A stretch of DNA of 64,000 nucleotides, taken from Polyangia bacterium. GTDB taxonomy: Bacteria; Myxococcota_A; Polyangia; Nannocystales; Nannocystaceae. Position 1 is the stretch's first letter; each line of letters starts with the position of its first letter. The notes under the pieces were generated by a model that worked only from the letters and a program-made list of their open reading frames with translations, did not search any database and was not told the origin of the DNA. Made by a program: the position numbers and the translations under genes. This document shows positions 1-9,303 of the stretch, piece by piece. The stretch is taken from assembly GCA_030430565.1 (NCBI GenBank), contig JAUIKS010000041.1, positions 1-64,000 of the forward strand, given 5' to 3'.

Positions 1-444
1 GAGGGTACCATCGGCCTCGGCAACACCGGCCTGATCGGCAAGGGCGGCGGCGGCGGCTCGGGCTCAGGCTACGGCCGCGGCTCGGGCGCGGGCTTCGGCG
101 GTCGCGGCAAGCGAGTGCCTCGCGTTCGCCAGGCGAAGGCGAAGGTCCAGGGCGCGCTGGATAAGGACATCATCCGTCGTATCGTGCGCGCGCACATCAA
201 CGAGGTCCGTCACTGCTACAACATCGGCCTCGGCAAGGACCCGAACCTCAAGGGTCGCGTGGTCGTGCAGTTCACGATCGGCGGCTCGGGCAAGGTGCCC
301 TCGGCGGTCGTGCAGTCGACCACGCTGAAGGACACCGCGGTGGGCAACTGCATCGCCAAGGCGGTGCGCCGCTGGAAGTTCCCGAAGCCGCGCGGTGGCG
401 GCAGCGTCATCGTCTCCTACCCCTTCGTGCTCCAGCCCGGCTAA
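1..444 (+). CDS. AgmX/PglI C-terminal domain protein (5' end outside window)
   Basis: The reading frame is open from base 1, so the gene starts upstream. What is visible is a Gly/Ser-rich linker (about residues 1-38) followed by a TonB-like domain of roughly 95 residues. That domain has the two conserved cysteines of the AgmX/PglI C-terminal family, in RHCYN and GNCIAKA, and ends in a V-x-YPF-type strand. In Myxococcus the family occurs at the ends of envelope and gliding-motility proteins and is thought to act in the periplasm. That is family knowledge, and the role of this gene is unknown. A strong hairpin terminator follows 30 bases after the stop. A similar Gly-rich tail and Cys pair occur at the C-terminus of the gene at 47191-49764. 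Confidence 0.8.
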   Translation, partial: EGTIGLGNTGLIGKGGGGGSGSGYGRGSGAGFGGRGKRVPRVRQAKAKVQGALDKDIIRRIVRAHINEVRHCYNIGLGKDPNLKGRVVVQFTIGGSGKVPSAVVQSTTLKDTAVGNCIAKAVRRWKFPKPRGGGSVIVSYPFVLQPG

Positions 445-474
445 GGCCGAACAAGAAGGAACGGACAGGTCGCA

Positions 475-509
475 AGAGGCAGCCCGCGAGGGCTGCCTCT
501 CGCGCTTTC
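475..509 (+). terminator. Rho-independent-type terminator
   Basis: A perfect 11-bp inverted repeat (475-485 and 490-500) encloses the tetraloop GCGA and is followed by CGCGCTTTCT. It lies just after the AgmX-type gene and before the promoter of the RRM gene. The T-run is short, as is usual in high-GC genomes. Confidence 0.8.
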
Positions 510-562
510 TGAGCGCGTGTTCTCGCTCGGCACGCTCGCGCGCGCGCGTTGAGCGTGCCTCG

Positions 563-582
563 CTGTGATACACTGATCACAG
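563..582 (+). promoter_or_regulatory. Palindrome overlapping a -10 box upstream of the RRM gene
   Basis: CTGTGAT and ATCACAG form a perfect 7-bp inverted repeat with a 6-base spacer. The left arm and spacer contain GATACACT, the same -10-like box seen at 15987 and elsewhere in the window. A protein binding this palindrome would sit on the promoter. The half-sites resemble CRP sites, but the spacing is TGTGA-N8-TCACA rather than N6. Confidence 0.5.
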
Positions 583-587
583 GTGTA

Positions 588-617
588 GGAGGCGTCTTGG
601 TTGGTGTTGGCGTCTCC
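588..617 (+). promoter_or_regulatory. 5'-UTR hairpin of the RRM gene
   Basis: Bases 588-596 pair with 609-617 over 9 bp, including two G-U pairs, around a T/G-rich 12-base loop. If transcription starts near 581, as the box at 569-574 suggests, this hairpin lies in a 68-base leader just before the RRM gene at 649. It could be an autoregulatory or stability element, which is inference. Confidence 0.4.
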
Positions 618-648
618 TGGATGAGCGTTCGAGAGAGAGTGACGAGAC

Positions 649-1179
649 ATGGCACGAGGGAACTACTCGGCTGGCAAGCGGATGCGAGAGGCCGAGAAGG
701 CGAAGAAGAAGCGCGAGAAGCGAGAGCGGCTCCGACAGAATCGAGAGCAGCGGCAACATCTGGACGGGATCCCGATCGCCACTGCGGATGAGATCCAGGT
801 CGCGGCGGCGCGCGCCCACGCGGCCATGAAGCAGCAAGAGCAGGAGTCACCCGACGAGGCGCTGCCGCCCTTGGTGACGACGCGGAATCAAGGACGACGG
901 ACCCGCGAGCGCCGAGGCAGCCGCGGCGCGCGGCTGTTCGTCGGTCGCCTGAGCTGGGACACGACCACGGACGAGCTCCGGCAGCTGTTCGAGACCTGCG
1001 GCGAGGTCGTCGACGCGGTGGTCGTGCTGGATCGTGACACCGGTCGCTCGCGCGGCTTCGGCTTCGTGACGATGGCCTCGCAGGCGGAGGCGAAGAAAGC
1101 GCTGACGGAGCTCGATGGTCGCGAACTCGACGGTCGCGAGATCGCGGTCAACGTCGCGACCGAGCGCTCGCGTCGCTGA
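649..1179 (+). CDS. RRM-domain RNA-binding protein with basic N-terminus
   Basis: This 176-aa protein has a lysine/arginine-rich helical N-terminal region (about residues 8-40) and one C-terminal RNA recognition motif (about 95-172). RNP2 is visible as LFVGRL and RNP1 as RGFGFVTM, both with the aromatic residues that stack on RNA bases. Bacterial RRM proteins are small single-domain proteins, often cold-induced, that bind single-stranded RNA. Here the extra basic arm of about 90 residues before the RRM is unusual. The start at 649 is the first ATG of the basic arm. The upstream leader carries a hairpin (588-617) and a palindrome over the promoter (563-582), so regulated expression is likely. 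It converges with the SDR gene downstream. Confidence 0.9.
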   Translation: MARGNYSAGKRMREAEKAKKKREKRERLRQNREQRQHLDGIPIATADEIQVAAARAHAAMKQQEQESPDEALPPLVTTRNQGRRTRERRGSRGARLFVGRLSWDTTTDELRQLFETCGEVVDAVVVLDRDTGRSRGFGFVTMASQAEAKKALTELDGRELDGREIAVNVATERSRR

Positions 1180-1232
1180 CGCTGACTGACGCTGACCCTG
1201 ATCAAGAAAGCACGCTCGCGCCGTCGCTGGCG

Positions 1233-1994
1233 CTACATGGCCGTGAGGCCGCCGTCGATGACGTGCTCGGCGCCCGTCGTGAAGCTCGACTCGTCGCTCA
1301 GCAGGTGGATCACGACGCCGGCGATCTCCCGCGGCTCGCCGAGGCGCTTGAGCGCGATCGCGCGCGCGAGCCGCTTCTCCGCGCGCGCAGGATCCCCGCT
1401 GGCCGCGAGGATATCTTCGACCATGCGCGTCCGCGTGAACGCGGGGTGCACGGAGTTGACGCGGATCGGCAGGCCTTGAAGCGCGAATTCGACCGCGAGG
1501 GACTTCGTCAGCATGCGGACGCCGGCCTTGGACGCGCAGTAGGCCGTCATCCCGGCGGTGCAGACCATCGCCGCGACCGAGCTAATATTGACTACGCTGG
1601 CCGGGCCTGACTCTTCGAGCAGGGGCAGCGCGACCTGGGTGCCGATGAACACGCTGTCGAGGTTGACGGCCATCATCGCGCGCCACTGCGCGTCGCTCAT
1701 CTCGCTGAACAGGAAGGGCGTGCCGCGGCCGGCGTTGTGCACCAGCCCGTGGAGCGCGGAGAAGCGCGCGCGCGTGGCCGCGATGGTCTCCTCCCACGCC
1801 GCGCGCGAGGTGACGTCGTGCGCGAGGATCAGGCGCTCGGCGTCGAGCGAGTCGGCGTAGGCGTGGATCCCCTCGGGGTCGAGGTCGGTGAGCACGAGGC
1901 GCGCGCCCTCGCGGGCCGCCGCGCGGGCGAAGGCCTCGCCGAGGCCCCCGGCCGCGCCGGTGATGAGGACGACTTTTCCCTGCAGGCGTGTCAT
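1233..1994 (-). CDS. Short-chain dehydrogenase/reductase (SDR)
   Basis: This 253-aa classical SDR is an NAD(P)-dependent cytosolic oxidoreductase with a Rossmann fold. The cofactor motif TGAAGGLG is at residues 12-19, the structural motif reads HNAG, and the catalytic serine lies in NISS. Tyr152 and Lys156 form YCASK. Asp in the LTDLDPEG segment at the end of beta-2 suggests a preference for NAD over NADP. The C-terminal TGAEHVIDGG is typical of the cyclopentanol/3-alpha-hydroxysteroid dehydrogenase group. The substrate is not predictable from sequence. The ATG at 1994 precedes the Rossmann motif by 11 residues, as usual in the family. The gene is divergent from the kinase at 2178, with 183 bases between them. 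Confidence 0.9.
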   Translation of the reverse strand: MTRLQGKVVLITGAAGGLGEAFARAAAREGARLVLTDLDPEGIHAYADSLDAERLILAHDVTSRAAWEETIAATRARFSALHGLVHNAGRGTPFLFSEMSDAQWRAMMAVNLDSVFIGTQVALPLLEESGPASVVNISSVAAMVCTAGMTAYCASKAGVRMLTKSLAVEFALQGLPIRVNSVHPAFTRTRMVEDILAASGDPARAEKRLARAIALKRLGEPREIAGVVIHLLSDESSFTTGAEHVIDGGLTAM

Positions 1995-2163
1995 TGGCGC
2001 TGCGCACAATAGCCGGTTTTGACCATTGAGCTGCGGCGAAAGTCTCGGCGCCCTCGCGCGGGGTGAACGACGCTTCGCGGCGCGCGATTGCGTCCGGCCG
2101 GGCCGCGGCCGTCGAGCTAGCCTGCACCAAAGAGCATGCGACAGCGTGGCGTCAACAGCGTGA

Positions 2164-2169
2164 TACGCT
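2164..2169 (+). promoter_or_regulatory. -10 box TACGCT for a leaderless start at 2178
   Basis: GATACGCT ends 8 bases before the ATG at 2178 and there is no Shine-Dalgarno sequence. This supports ATG 2178 over the longer frame that begins at 2136. Confidence 0.55.
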
Positions 2170-2177
2170 CCCTGTGC

Positions 2178-5100
2178 ATGATTGGCGCGCTCGTCGGTGG
2201 CTACCGGCTCACCTCGCGAATTGGGCGAGGGGGCATGGCCGTCGTCTATGGCGCAGAACATGCACCCAGCGGGAGGATGGCGGCGGTCAAGGTGCTGCTG
2301 CCGATGTGGAGCTCGCAGCCGAGCGTGGTCCAGCGCTTCTTCCAAGAAGCGCGGGCCGCGAGCGCGATTGACCACCCGGCGATCGTCGAGGTCTTCGACT
2401 TCGGCACGCGCGCTGAGGTGGGCGCGTACATCATCATGGAGCTGCTCGCCGGCGAGAGCCTGGGGCAGCGGATCGAGCGCCTCGGCCGTATGCCGGTCTC
2501 CGCCGCTGTCATTATCGGCCAGCAGATCGCGGACGCGCTCGGCACCGTGCACACCCACGGCATCATCCATCGCGACCTCACGCCCGGGAACGTTCACCTG
2601 ATCCCGGACGCGTCGCTGTCGGGGGGCGAGCGCGCCAAGATCCTCGACTTCGGGATCGCGAAGCTGCTCGACGACCGCGGGCGCTCGACCGGGCAGACCG
2701 TCGACGGCGCGATCTTGGGGACCCCCACGTACATGGCGCCGGAGCAGTGCCGCAGCGCGAGCAACGTCGATCATCGCGCCGACATCTACTCCTTGGGGTG
2801 TCTCTTGTTTCATATGGTGGCCGGGCGCCCGCCCTTCACCGGCGAGGGCGTCGGCGAGGTGCTCGCGGCCCATCTTCACAAGCCGCCGCCGCGCCTGCGC
2901 GAGCTCGTCCCCTCGGTCCCGCCGGAGCTCGACAAGCTCGTCGGCGCGCTGCTGGCGAAGCTCCCGCGCGAGCGCCCTGGCTCGATGCGCGAGGCCTCGG
3001 CCGCGCTCGCGCGGCTGCCGACGTCAGCGCTCGAGGAGGTGCTCGAGCTCGAGGGGGCGGCGCCGCGGCGGCGCGCGTCGGTCGGCGGGGCGGACGTCAC
3101 GGCGCGGGACGGGGACCGCTCGCCGCCCACGCGGCTGTACGGGCGCGAGGACGAGCTCGACTCGCTGCGGCGCGCGTACCAGAGCGTCGCGCGCGGCAGC
3201 GGCTCGGTCCTGACGCTGATCCTCGGCGTCGCCGGCGTCGGCAAGACCAGCCTGATCCGCGCGTTTCGTCGGTGGGTGTCTGAAAGGTCATGTCATTTCG
3301 CGCGCGGGAAATTTCAGCAGTACGATCGCCCGCGGCCCTACGAGGGCGTGGTCGAGGCGCTGCGGGAGCTCGCCGCGGAGGCCGCCTTGGCCGACGAGCG
3401 CGAGGCCTGGCGCGAGCGCGTGCTCGACGCGCTGGGCGCGAGCGCGTGCCTGCTGACCGAGCAGCTCCCGGAGCTCGCGCGGCTGCTCGGGCCCCAGCGG
3501 CCGCTCCCGCCGCTCGAGCCAGAGGAGCGACAGCGGCGTTTTTACAGCGCGGCGCTCCGCTTCGTCGAGCTGTTCGCCGAGCCAGGTCGGCCGCTGGTCT
3601 TCGTGCTCGAGGACCTGCAGTGGGCGGACGCCGCGAGCCTCGCGCTGCTCGAGCGGCTGTTCGCGCGCGGCGACTCCCACGATCTGCTCGTGCTCTGCTC
3701 GTGGCGCAGCGACGAGGTCGGCGCGAGCCACCCGTGGATGAACTGCCTGGTCACGCTGCGCGAGTCCGACTCGCTCCGCGTCGAGGAGCTGAGCCCGACG
3801 ACGCTCGCCGGCGACGAGGTCGCGCGCATGCTCGCGGACACGCTCTCGTGCACGGTCGACGACGTGCGAGAGCTCGCCCGGCTGGTCCACGCGAACACCG
3901 GCGGCAACCCCTTCTTCGTCACGCAGTTCATCGCGTCCCTGCGGCTCGAGGGGCTCTTGCGCCTCGACGCGGCGACGCAGCGCTGGTCCTGGGACGCGCG
4001 CGCGATCGCGGCGCGGCGTTTCGGCGGCGACGTGATCGCGCTGCTGCTGCCGCGGATCCGCGCGCTCTCGGCGTCGCACCAGCGGGCGCTCGCGGTCGCC
4101 TCGTGCCTCGGGCTGCGCTTCACCGGCGCGACGCTGGCCCGCGCGCTCGGGCGCGCGGACGCGGAGGACGAGCTCGCGGCGTCGCTCGAGGAGCCCGCGC
4201 TGCACGGCTTGATCGCGCGCGAGGGCGCGGGCTACCGCTTCGTGCACGATCGGGCGCAGCAGGCCGCCCACGCCGCCTTCGATCGCGAGGCGCTCCCCGA
4301 GCTCCGGCTCTCGATCGCGCGGGCGCTGCTGGACGAGACGCCGGCGCCCGACGCCGCGCGCTTGTTCGAGATCGTCGGGCACTACAACCAGGCCCGCGCG
4401 CGCGTTCGCGACGCGGACGAGCGCGAGCGCCTGGCGCGGCTCAACCTCGACGCGGGCCGCCGCGCCAAGGCGTCGGTCGCCTACGCGAGCGCGGTCCGGT
4501 ACTTCTTCGCCGGCGTCGAGTGCCTGCCCGAGGACGCCTGGGAGCGCCTCCCGGCGCTGGCGTGGGCGCTGCAGCACGAGCTGGCCGAGTGCTGCTACCT
4601 CGCGGGCGATGACGCCGGCGCGACGCGCCGGTTTGAGCTGCTGCGCGCGCGCGCCGACAGCTTCGGGCGCGCGGCGGCGGTCGCGATCCTCGAGGTCAAG
4701 TTTCACACCGCGCGGGCGCGCAACGCCGACGCCTTCGCGGTCGGGATCCGCTGCCTCGATCGCGCCGGCATCAAGCTCCCCGAGGCCCCGAGCGCGACGG
4801 CGGCCGGGCTCGCGCAGGACGAGGTCTGGGAGGCGCTCGCGGGGCGCGAGATCGAGTCGCTGCTCGAGCTGCTGCCGGTCGAGCAGGAGGACGACGCGAC
4901 GCTGATGGAGCTGTTCGCGGCCCTGATGGCGCCGGCCTTCCACCTCGGCCGCGAGCTGATGGCGACGCTCGCCTGCGTCATGGTCCGCGAGACGATCCAG
5001 CGCGGTCAGACGCCCTTCGCGCCCGGCGGCTACACGGCCATCGGCATGATCCTAGGGCCGATGTTCGGTCGCTACGAGGACGGCTATCGCTTCGGCAAGC

Positions 5101-6611
5101 TCGCCCACGACTTGGTGGAGCGAGACGGGCTGACGGCGATGCGCGCGCGGACCCATTTCGTGTTCGGCGCGATGATCTCGCCGTGGACGCGGCCCTACGC
5201 CGAGAGCGTCCCCTATCTTCGCGCGGCCCACGAGGCCGCGGCCGAGAGCGGTGACCTGCTCTACCAGGGCTACTGCGCCGCGTTCTTCGTGCTCAACAAG
5301 CTCGAGCTCGGCGCCCCGCTGATCGAGGTCTGCAGCGAGGCGGAGACGCGCATCGCCGAGGCCTACTGCGGCAAGACAGAATTCATCGCGCACATGATCC
5401 GCGCGATCGAGCGGCTGGCGCGCGCGCTGTGCGGGACGACGAACGCGGACGACAGCTTCTCGAGCCCCGGCTTCGACGAGGAGGACTTCGAAGCCGCGCT
5501 CGCGAGCCAGGGGCAGGCGACGGCGAGCTGCTGGTACTACGTGCGCAAGCTGCAGCTCCTGTACACGATCGGCGAGCACGCGGCCGCGGCCGAGGCGGCG
5601 CGCGAGGCCCAGGAGGTCGTGCTCTCCTCGCTCGCGATGTTCCCCGACTTCCTGTTCTACAGCGCGCTGACCATGGCGGCGCTGTACAGCAGCTTCGAGG
5701 ATGACGGCGCGCGCGGCGAGGCGATCGCGATGATCCGGATGGCCCGCGATCGATTCGAAGTCTGGAGCGAGCACTGCGCCGAGAACTTCCTCGCGCGCTA
5801 CCAGCTGGTCGTCGCCGAGCTCGCGCGCGTCGAGGGGCGCAGCGAGGACGCGCTCGCGTGTTACGAGCAGGCGCAGCGAGTCGCCCGCACAAGCGAGCAG
5901 GTCCACATCGCCGCGATCGGGAACGAGTGCTGCGCGCGGCACTTCCGCGCTCGCCACATGGGCGGGGTCGGCGACGCCTTCGTCATGAAGGCGTCGCGGC
6001 AGTACAAGCAGTGGGGCGCGAGCGCCAAGGTCGCGCGGCTCGACCCGCGCGCGAAGGCGAAGGCCAGCGCCAAGGCCGAGGCGGAGACCCGGTCGAGACC
6101 CAAGCCCGAGCCGCGGCCGGTCACGACCCCGCCGTCGGGGCCAGCGCCGGTCTCGCACGCGCTGCTCCGCGCCGGCGGCCCCCAGGACACGATCGCCAGC
6201 GTCGAGGCGCCGACCGGCGTCGGGCTCCAGGGCTCGACGGAGCACGGCGCGAGCGAGGTGACGCAGCCCGGCGCGGTCTCGTTCCAGAGCGAGCTGTCGA
6301 CGCTGCGTCGGCTGCAGGACTGCGTCGACTCGCCGGCGTCGTGGCGGCTCGGCGAGCTCGTGGCCGCGCTCGGCGGCATGCTCACCAGCGACCGCGGGCG
6401 CGTGCTGCTGCGGCAGCTCGACGAGCTCGCGCTCGCCCAAGATCGGCTCCGCGCGGATCTGCGGCGCAACCTCAGCAAGATCGTGGAGCGCGTGCGTCGC
6501 CTCGAGCCGGACACGAGCCAGAACCTGGTCGACGACACCATGTTCCAGGCGCAGTCCGAGTTCGCGCAGCTGCACACGATCGCCGACGCCCGCCTCGAGG
6601 ACCTCAGCTGA
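2178..6611 (+). CDS. Ser/Thr protein kinase fused to AAA ATPase and TPR-like region
   Basis: This 1477-aa protein starts with a Hanks-type kinase domain: Gly loop [11 protein letters not shown] at about residues 15-25, Lys38, the catalytic loop near 131, DFG near 157 and a MAPE activation-segment end. A linker leads to an AAA/STAND-like ATPase, with Walker [10 protein letters not shown] near 350 and Walker [12 protein letters not shown] near 472. A long helical TPR-like region, an Ala/Lys-rich linker and a C-terminal coiled coil follow. The layout matches large PknK-like kinase-ATPase signalling proteins. No membrane segment is seen, so it is probably cytosolic. The catalytic loop reads HRDLTPGN, with Thr in place of the usual Lys. 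The ATG at 2178 is preferred because a -10 box ends 8 bases before it. Confidence 0.9.
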   Translation: MIGALVGGYRLTSRIGRGGMAVVYGAEHAPSGRMAAVKVLLPMWSSQPSVVQRFFQEARAASAIDHPAIVEVFDFGTRAEVGAYIIMELLAGESLGQRIERLGRMPVSAAVIIGQQIADALGTVHTHGIIHRDLTPGNVHLIPDASLSGGERAKILDFGIAKLLDDRGRSTGQTVDGAILGTPTYMAPEQCRSASNVDHRADIYSLGCLLFHMVAGRPPFTGEGVGEVLAAHLHKPPPRLRELVPSVPPELDKLVGALLAKLPRERPGSMREASAALARLPTSALEEVLELEGAAPRRRASVGGADVTARDGDRSPPTRLYGREDELDSLRRAYQSVARGSGSVLTLILGVAGVGKTSLIRAFRRWVSERSCHFARGKFQQYDRPRPYEGVVEALRELAAEAALADEREAWRERVLDALGASACLLTEQLPELARLLGPQRPLPPLEPEERQRRFYSAALRFVELFAEPGRPLVFVLEDLQWADAASLALLERLFARGDSHDLLVLCSWRSDEVGASHPWMNCLVTLRESDSLRVEELSPTTLAGDEVARMLADTLSCTVDDVRELARLVHANTGGNPFFVTQFIASLRLEGLLRLDAATQRWSWDARAIAARRFGGDVIALLLPRIRALSASHQRALAVASCLGLRFTGATLARALGRADAEDELAASLEEPALHGLIAREGAGYRFVHDRAQQAAHAAFDREALPELRLSIARALLDETPAPDAARLFEIVGHYNQARARVRDADERERLARLNLDAGRRAKASVAYASAVRYFFAGVECLPEDAWERLPALAWALQHELAECCYLAGDDAGATRRFELLRARADSFGRAAAVAILEVKFHTARARNADAFAVGIRCLDRAGIKLPEAPSATAAGLAQDEVWEALAGREIESLLELLPVEQEDDATLMELFAALMAPAFHLGRELMATLACVMVRETIQRGQTPFAPGGYTAIGMILGPMFGRYEDGYRFGKLAHDLVERDGLTAMRARTHFVFGAMISPWTRPYAESVPYLRAAHEAAAESGDLLYQGYCAAFFVLNKLELGAPLIEVCSEAETRIAEAYCGKTEFIAHMIRAIERLARALCGTTNADDSFSSPGFDEEDFEAALASQGQATASCWYYVRKLQLLYTIGEHAAAAEAAREAQEVVLSSLAMFPDFLFYSALTMAALYSSFEDDGARGEAIAMIRMARDRFEVWSEHCAENFLARYQLVVAELARVEGRSEDALACYEQAQRVARTSEQVHIAAIGNECCARHFRARHMGGVGDAFVMKASRQYKQWGASAKVARLDPRAKAKASAKAEAETRSRPKPEPRPVTTPPSGPAPVSHALLRAGGPQDTIASVEAPTGVGLQGSTEHGASEVTQPGAVSFQSELSTLRRLQDCVDSPASWRLGELVAALGGMLTSDRGRVLLRQLDELALAQDRLRADLRRNLSKIVERVRRLEPDTSQNLVDDTMFQAQSEFAQLHTIADARLEDLS
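3276..3291 (+). repeat. TGTCY-N4-RGWCA motif inside the kinase gene
   Basis: GTGTCTGAAAGGTCAT is one copy of the A-rich near-palindrome found repeatedly in the window. It encodes the stretch VSERSC between Walker A and the rest of the ATPase domain, and its codons are AT-richer than those around it. Confidence 0.4.
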
Positions 6612-7000
6612 GGCGCTCGTGAAGACGTGACGGCGCCCGCGACGCGGTCGCGCGGGGAGGACGATACGTCAACGGTGCCAACATCGCGGGCTTCGTGAAG
6701 GTCGCGAACGCGATGCTGGATCACGGCGTGGTCTGACGGCCGCAACGGTTGCGGTGATAACGGGGGGGCGGCGCGGAGATTCTGCTTCGAGCGCGTACGG
6801 TGACTGCAAAATATGTGGGTTGCCCTGCGTTTCTCGCAGGTGATGAAGCGGAGTCGCTGAATCTCGCCGCGCCATTTGTTTTTTGCGCGGTTTGGACTGG
6901 AATTTTTTCGATGAATCGCGAATGGTCTGCGGAGCGCGGAGCTCGGTCGACGAGGCTTCGGGCCCGAATCTCAAACCAAGCAACGCAACGGACGCACCCC
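6612..7000. other. Non-coding stretch with a gene remnant
   Basis: No intact gene is seen here. The first part holds the glutamate dehydrogenase remnant at 6665-6736. The second part (about 6760-6925) is clearly richer in A and T than the neighbourhood (TGCAAAATATGT, GGAATTTTTTCG) and probably contains the promoter of the lipoprotein at 7001. Confidence 0.6.
6665..6736 (+). pseudogene. gdhA: 3'-end remnant of a glutamate dehydrogenase gene
   Basis: Bases 6665-6736 encode 23 residues and a TGA stop. The peptide contains GANIAGFVKVA followed by NAML and ends GVV, which is the C-terminal end of hexameric NADP-type glutamate dehydrogenase. By memory of E. coli GdhA about 18 of 23 residues are identical. 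Upstream in the same frame similarity stops at once, and a TGA occurs at 6620. The kinase gene ends 53 bases before, so only the extreme 3' end of the enzyme gene remains. It is most simply a deletion or rearrangement scar. Confidence 0.75.
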
Positions 7001-7291
7001 ATGAAGTTCAGCAAGATGCTCATCGTTTCCGCCGCCTGTGCCGGTCTCATGCTCTCCGCCTGCGGCGGCAAGGCTGCGGTCGAGGACCTGGAGAAGCTCA
7101 AAGAGAAGACCTGCAGCTGCGCCAAGGATGACAGCGCCTGCATCGACGAGGCCAAGAAGATGGCCAAGGAGTGGGCGGAGAAGCACAAGAACGCCCGCGG
7201 CGGCGATCAGGAGAAGGCCGAGAAGCTCACGATGGAGATCCTCGGCTGCAACATGGGCGTCGCCATGGCGCTCACCGCCGCCGCTGAGTAA
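7001..7291 (+). CDS. Small lipoprotein
   Basis: This 96-aa protein has a signal peptide and lipobox (LSAC near residues 16-19), so the mature protein would begin at the cysteine followed by GGK. The mature part is helical and highly charged, with a CSCAKDDSACIDEAKK segment carrying three cysteines and one more cysteine near the end (LGCNMG). The function is unknown and it resembles other small myxobacterial envelope lipoproteins. The same frame is open upstream to 6800, but the signal peptide fixes ATG 7001. It converges with the Gly-Asp repeat lipoprotein over a shared terminator. Confidence 0.8.
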   Translation: MKFSKMLIVSAACAGLMLSACGGKAAVEDLEKLKEKTCSCAKDDSACIDEAKKMAKEWAEKHKNARGGDQEKAEKLTMEILGCNMGVAMALTAAAE

Positions 7292-7311
7292 CCAGCTCGG
7301 CGCGCGACATT

Positions 7312-7350
7312 ACAACGGCCCTGGCGAGCGTCGCTCGTCAGGGCTGTTGT
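7312..7350. terminator. Bidirectional terminator between convergent lipoprotein genes
   Basis: Bases 7312-7329 and 7333-7350 form an 18-bp stem with two G-U or mismatch positions and a 3-base loop. The A-C-A-A-C start and T-T-G-T end suit termination in both directions, for the genes ending at 7291 (+) and 7364 (-). Confidence 0.85.
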
Positions 7351-7363
7351 CGTCTCGTCGTGG

Positions 7364-8014
<651 letters not shown>

Positions 8015-8046
8015 CTTCGCTGCGAGCTCGCGCGTGAGCTCGGCGA

Positions 8047-8052
8047 AGCGTA
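8047..8052 (-). promoter_or_regulatory. -10 box TACGCT of the Gly-Asp lipoprotein gene
   Basis: On the minus strand GATACGCT lies 32 bases before ATG 8014. The palindrome TGTCT-AACG-AGACA (8072-8085) sits about 20 bases further upstream, near the -35 region. Confidence 0.45.
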
Positions 8053-8070
8053 TCAAGAATTGCGCCGCGT

Positions 8071-8086
8071 ATGTCTAACGAGACAG
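8071..8086. repeat. TGTCT-N4-AGACA palindrome
   Basis: Perfect 5-bp arms (8072-8076, 8081-8085) flank AACG between two minus-strand genes, upstream of the promoter at 8047. This is one of the two perfect copies of the recurrent motif. Confidence 0.5.
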
Positions 8087-8096
8087 ATTCGCCCGT

Positions 8097-9281
8097 TCAC
8101 GCCGGCCGGACGCCGAGGACCTGCGTAGTCGCGCTCAGGCCGAGGTGATATCGACCCTCGGAGATCGTGCGTCGTGTCTCTTGGCACAGCTCGATCTCGA
8201 GGCCGGCGAGCTCGCGTCGCGCCGTCTCGGCGTCGAGCAGCAGCTCGGCGACGGGCGGGCCGCCCTTGCCGGCGGTCGTGAGCTGGGCCGGCGCGTAGGA
8301 CTCGAGGATGAGGACGCCGCCGGGCCGGAGCGCGGTGACGGAGGCGGCGAACACCGCGCGGCGAAGCGCGGGCGGGACGTGGGCCCAGATCGCGACGATG
8401 CCGGCCCAGCGCGCGTCGCCGAGCTCGTAGTCGGCGAGGTCGGCGACGACGGTCGTGAGCGCGACGCCGCGCTTGGTCGCGAGCTTGGCCGCGTTCTCCA
8501 AGCCGACGCGCGAGAGGTCCATCGCGGTCACCTCGTGGCCGCGCTCGGCCAGGTACACCGCGTCGCGCCCCTCGCCCGCGGCGATCACGAGCACGGGGCC
8601 CGCGGGGATCCGGCTGGCGACGGCGCGGACGAAGTCGTTGGGCTCCGTGCCGTAGGACGCGAAGCGCTCGGAGTAGCGCTCGTTCCACATCGGGGCGCCG
8701 GGCGCCGGGAGCTTTGTTGTGCGCTGGCGCGGGTCGAGCCGCGCGGCGAATTGTTTGAGGACCCGCGTCAGCTCGCGGGCGTGCTCGCCCTCCCGCAGCG
8801 CGCCGCGCTCTTTGTCGAAGTTGTTGTGAAAGCGCGGGACCGAGAGACTGGCGATGAGCTCGGCGCCGAAGCGCGGCGCGGCCTTGGTCGCCACCTCGAG
8901 CACGCTCTTACCGCCGCGGCCGCCGGGCGAGGTCGAGAGCGCGAGCAGCGGCTTGCCCTGAAAGACCTTCGCGTCGATCCGGCTCGCCCAGTCGTAGAGG
9001 CTCTTGTAGGCCGCCGTGTACGCGCCGTTGTGCTCGGCGAAGCTGATGATCAGCGCGTCCGCCGAGCCGATCATTTCGAAGAAGCGGGTCGCGGCCGCCG
9101 GGATGCCGTCCGCGCGCTCGCGGTCGATGCTGTAGGTCGGGACCTCGAGGTCGTTGAGATCGAGGAGCTCGAGCTCCGCGCGGGGCAGGAGCTCCGCGCG
9201 CAGGCGCTCGGCGGCGTGCCGGACGAGCGCCTTGTTGATCGAGCTGCGTGAGCTGCTGGCCGCGAACGCGAGGATCTTCAT
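8097..9281 (-). CDS. NAD(P)H-FMN reductase fused to a SAM-dependent methyltransferase
   Basis: This single 394-aa frame holds two complete enzymes. Residues 1 to about 185 form an NADPH-dependent FMN reductase-like flavodoxin fold, with an N-terminal phosphate loop ASSSRSS, an EHNG segment and an STSPGGRGG loop. Residues 198-394 are a class I methyltransferase of the TehB-like group, beginning MWNERYSERFASYG and carrying the SAM motif VIAAGEGRDAVYLA near 229. In other genomes this methyltransferase normally starts at that methionine as a separate protein. A link to quinone, metal or electrophile detoxification is inference. ATG 9281 is preceded by a GGAG motif, and the gene lies 22 bases downstream of glutathione reductase, probably in one operon. 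Confidence 0.8.
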   Translation of the reverse strand: MKILAFAASSSRSSINKALVRHAAERLRAELLPRAELELLDLNDLEVPTYSIDRERADGIPAAATRFFEMIGSADALIISFAEHNGAYTAAYKSLYDWASRIDAKVFQGKPLLALSTSPGGRGGKSVLEVATKAAPRFGAELIASLSVPRFHNNFDKERGALREGEHARELTRVLKQFAARLDPRQRTTKLPAPGAPMWNERYSERFASYGTEPNDFVRAVASRIPAGPVLVIAAGEGRDAVYLAERGHEVTAMDLSRVGLENAAKLATKRGVALTTVVADLADYELGDARWAGIVAIWAHVPPALRRAVFAASVTALRPGGVLILESYAPAQLTTAGKGGPPVAELLLDAETARRELAGLEIELCQETRRTISEGRYHLGLSATTQVLGVRPA

Positions 9282-9303
9282 GTCTCGGTCTCCTGTCCCG
9301 TCC

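Noticed and set aside
563-582. A canonical CRP site before the RRM gene
   Set aside because: The half-sites are right, but the spacer is 8 bases rather than 6. It is kept only as an unassigned palindrome.
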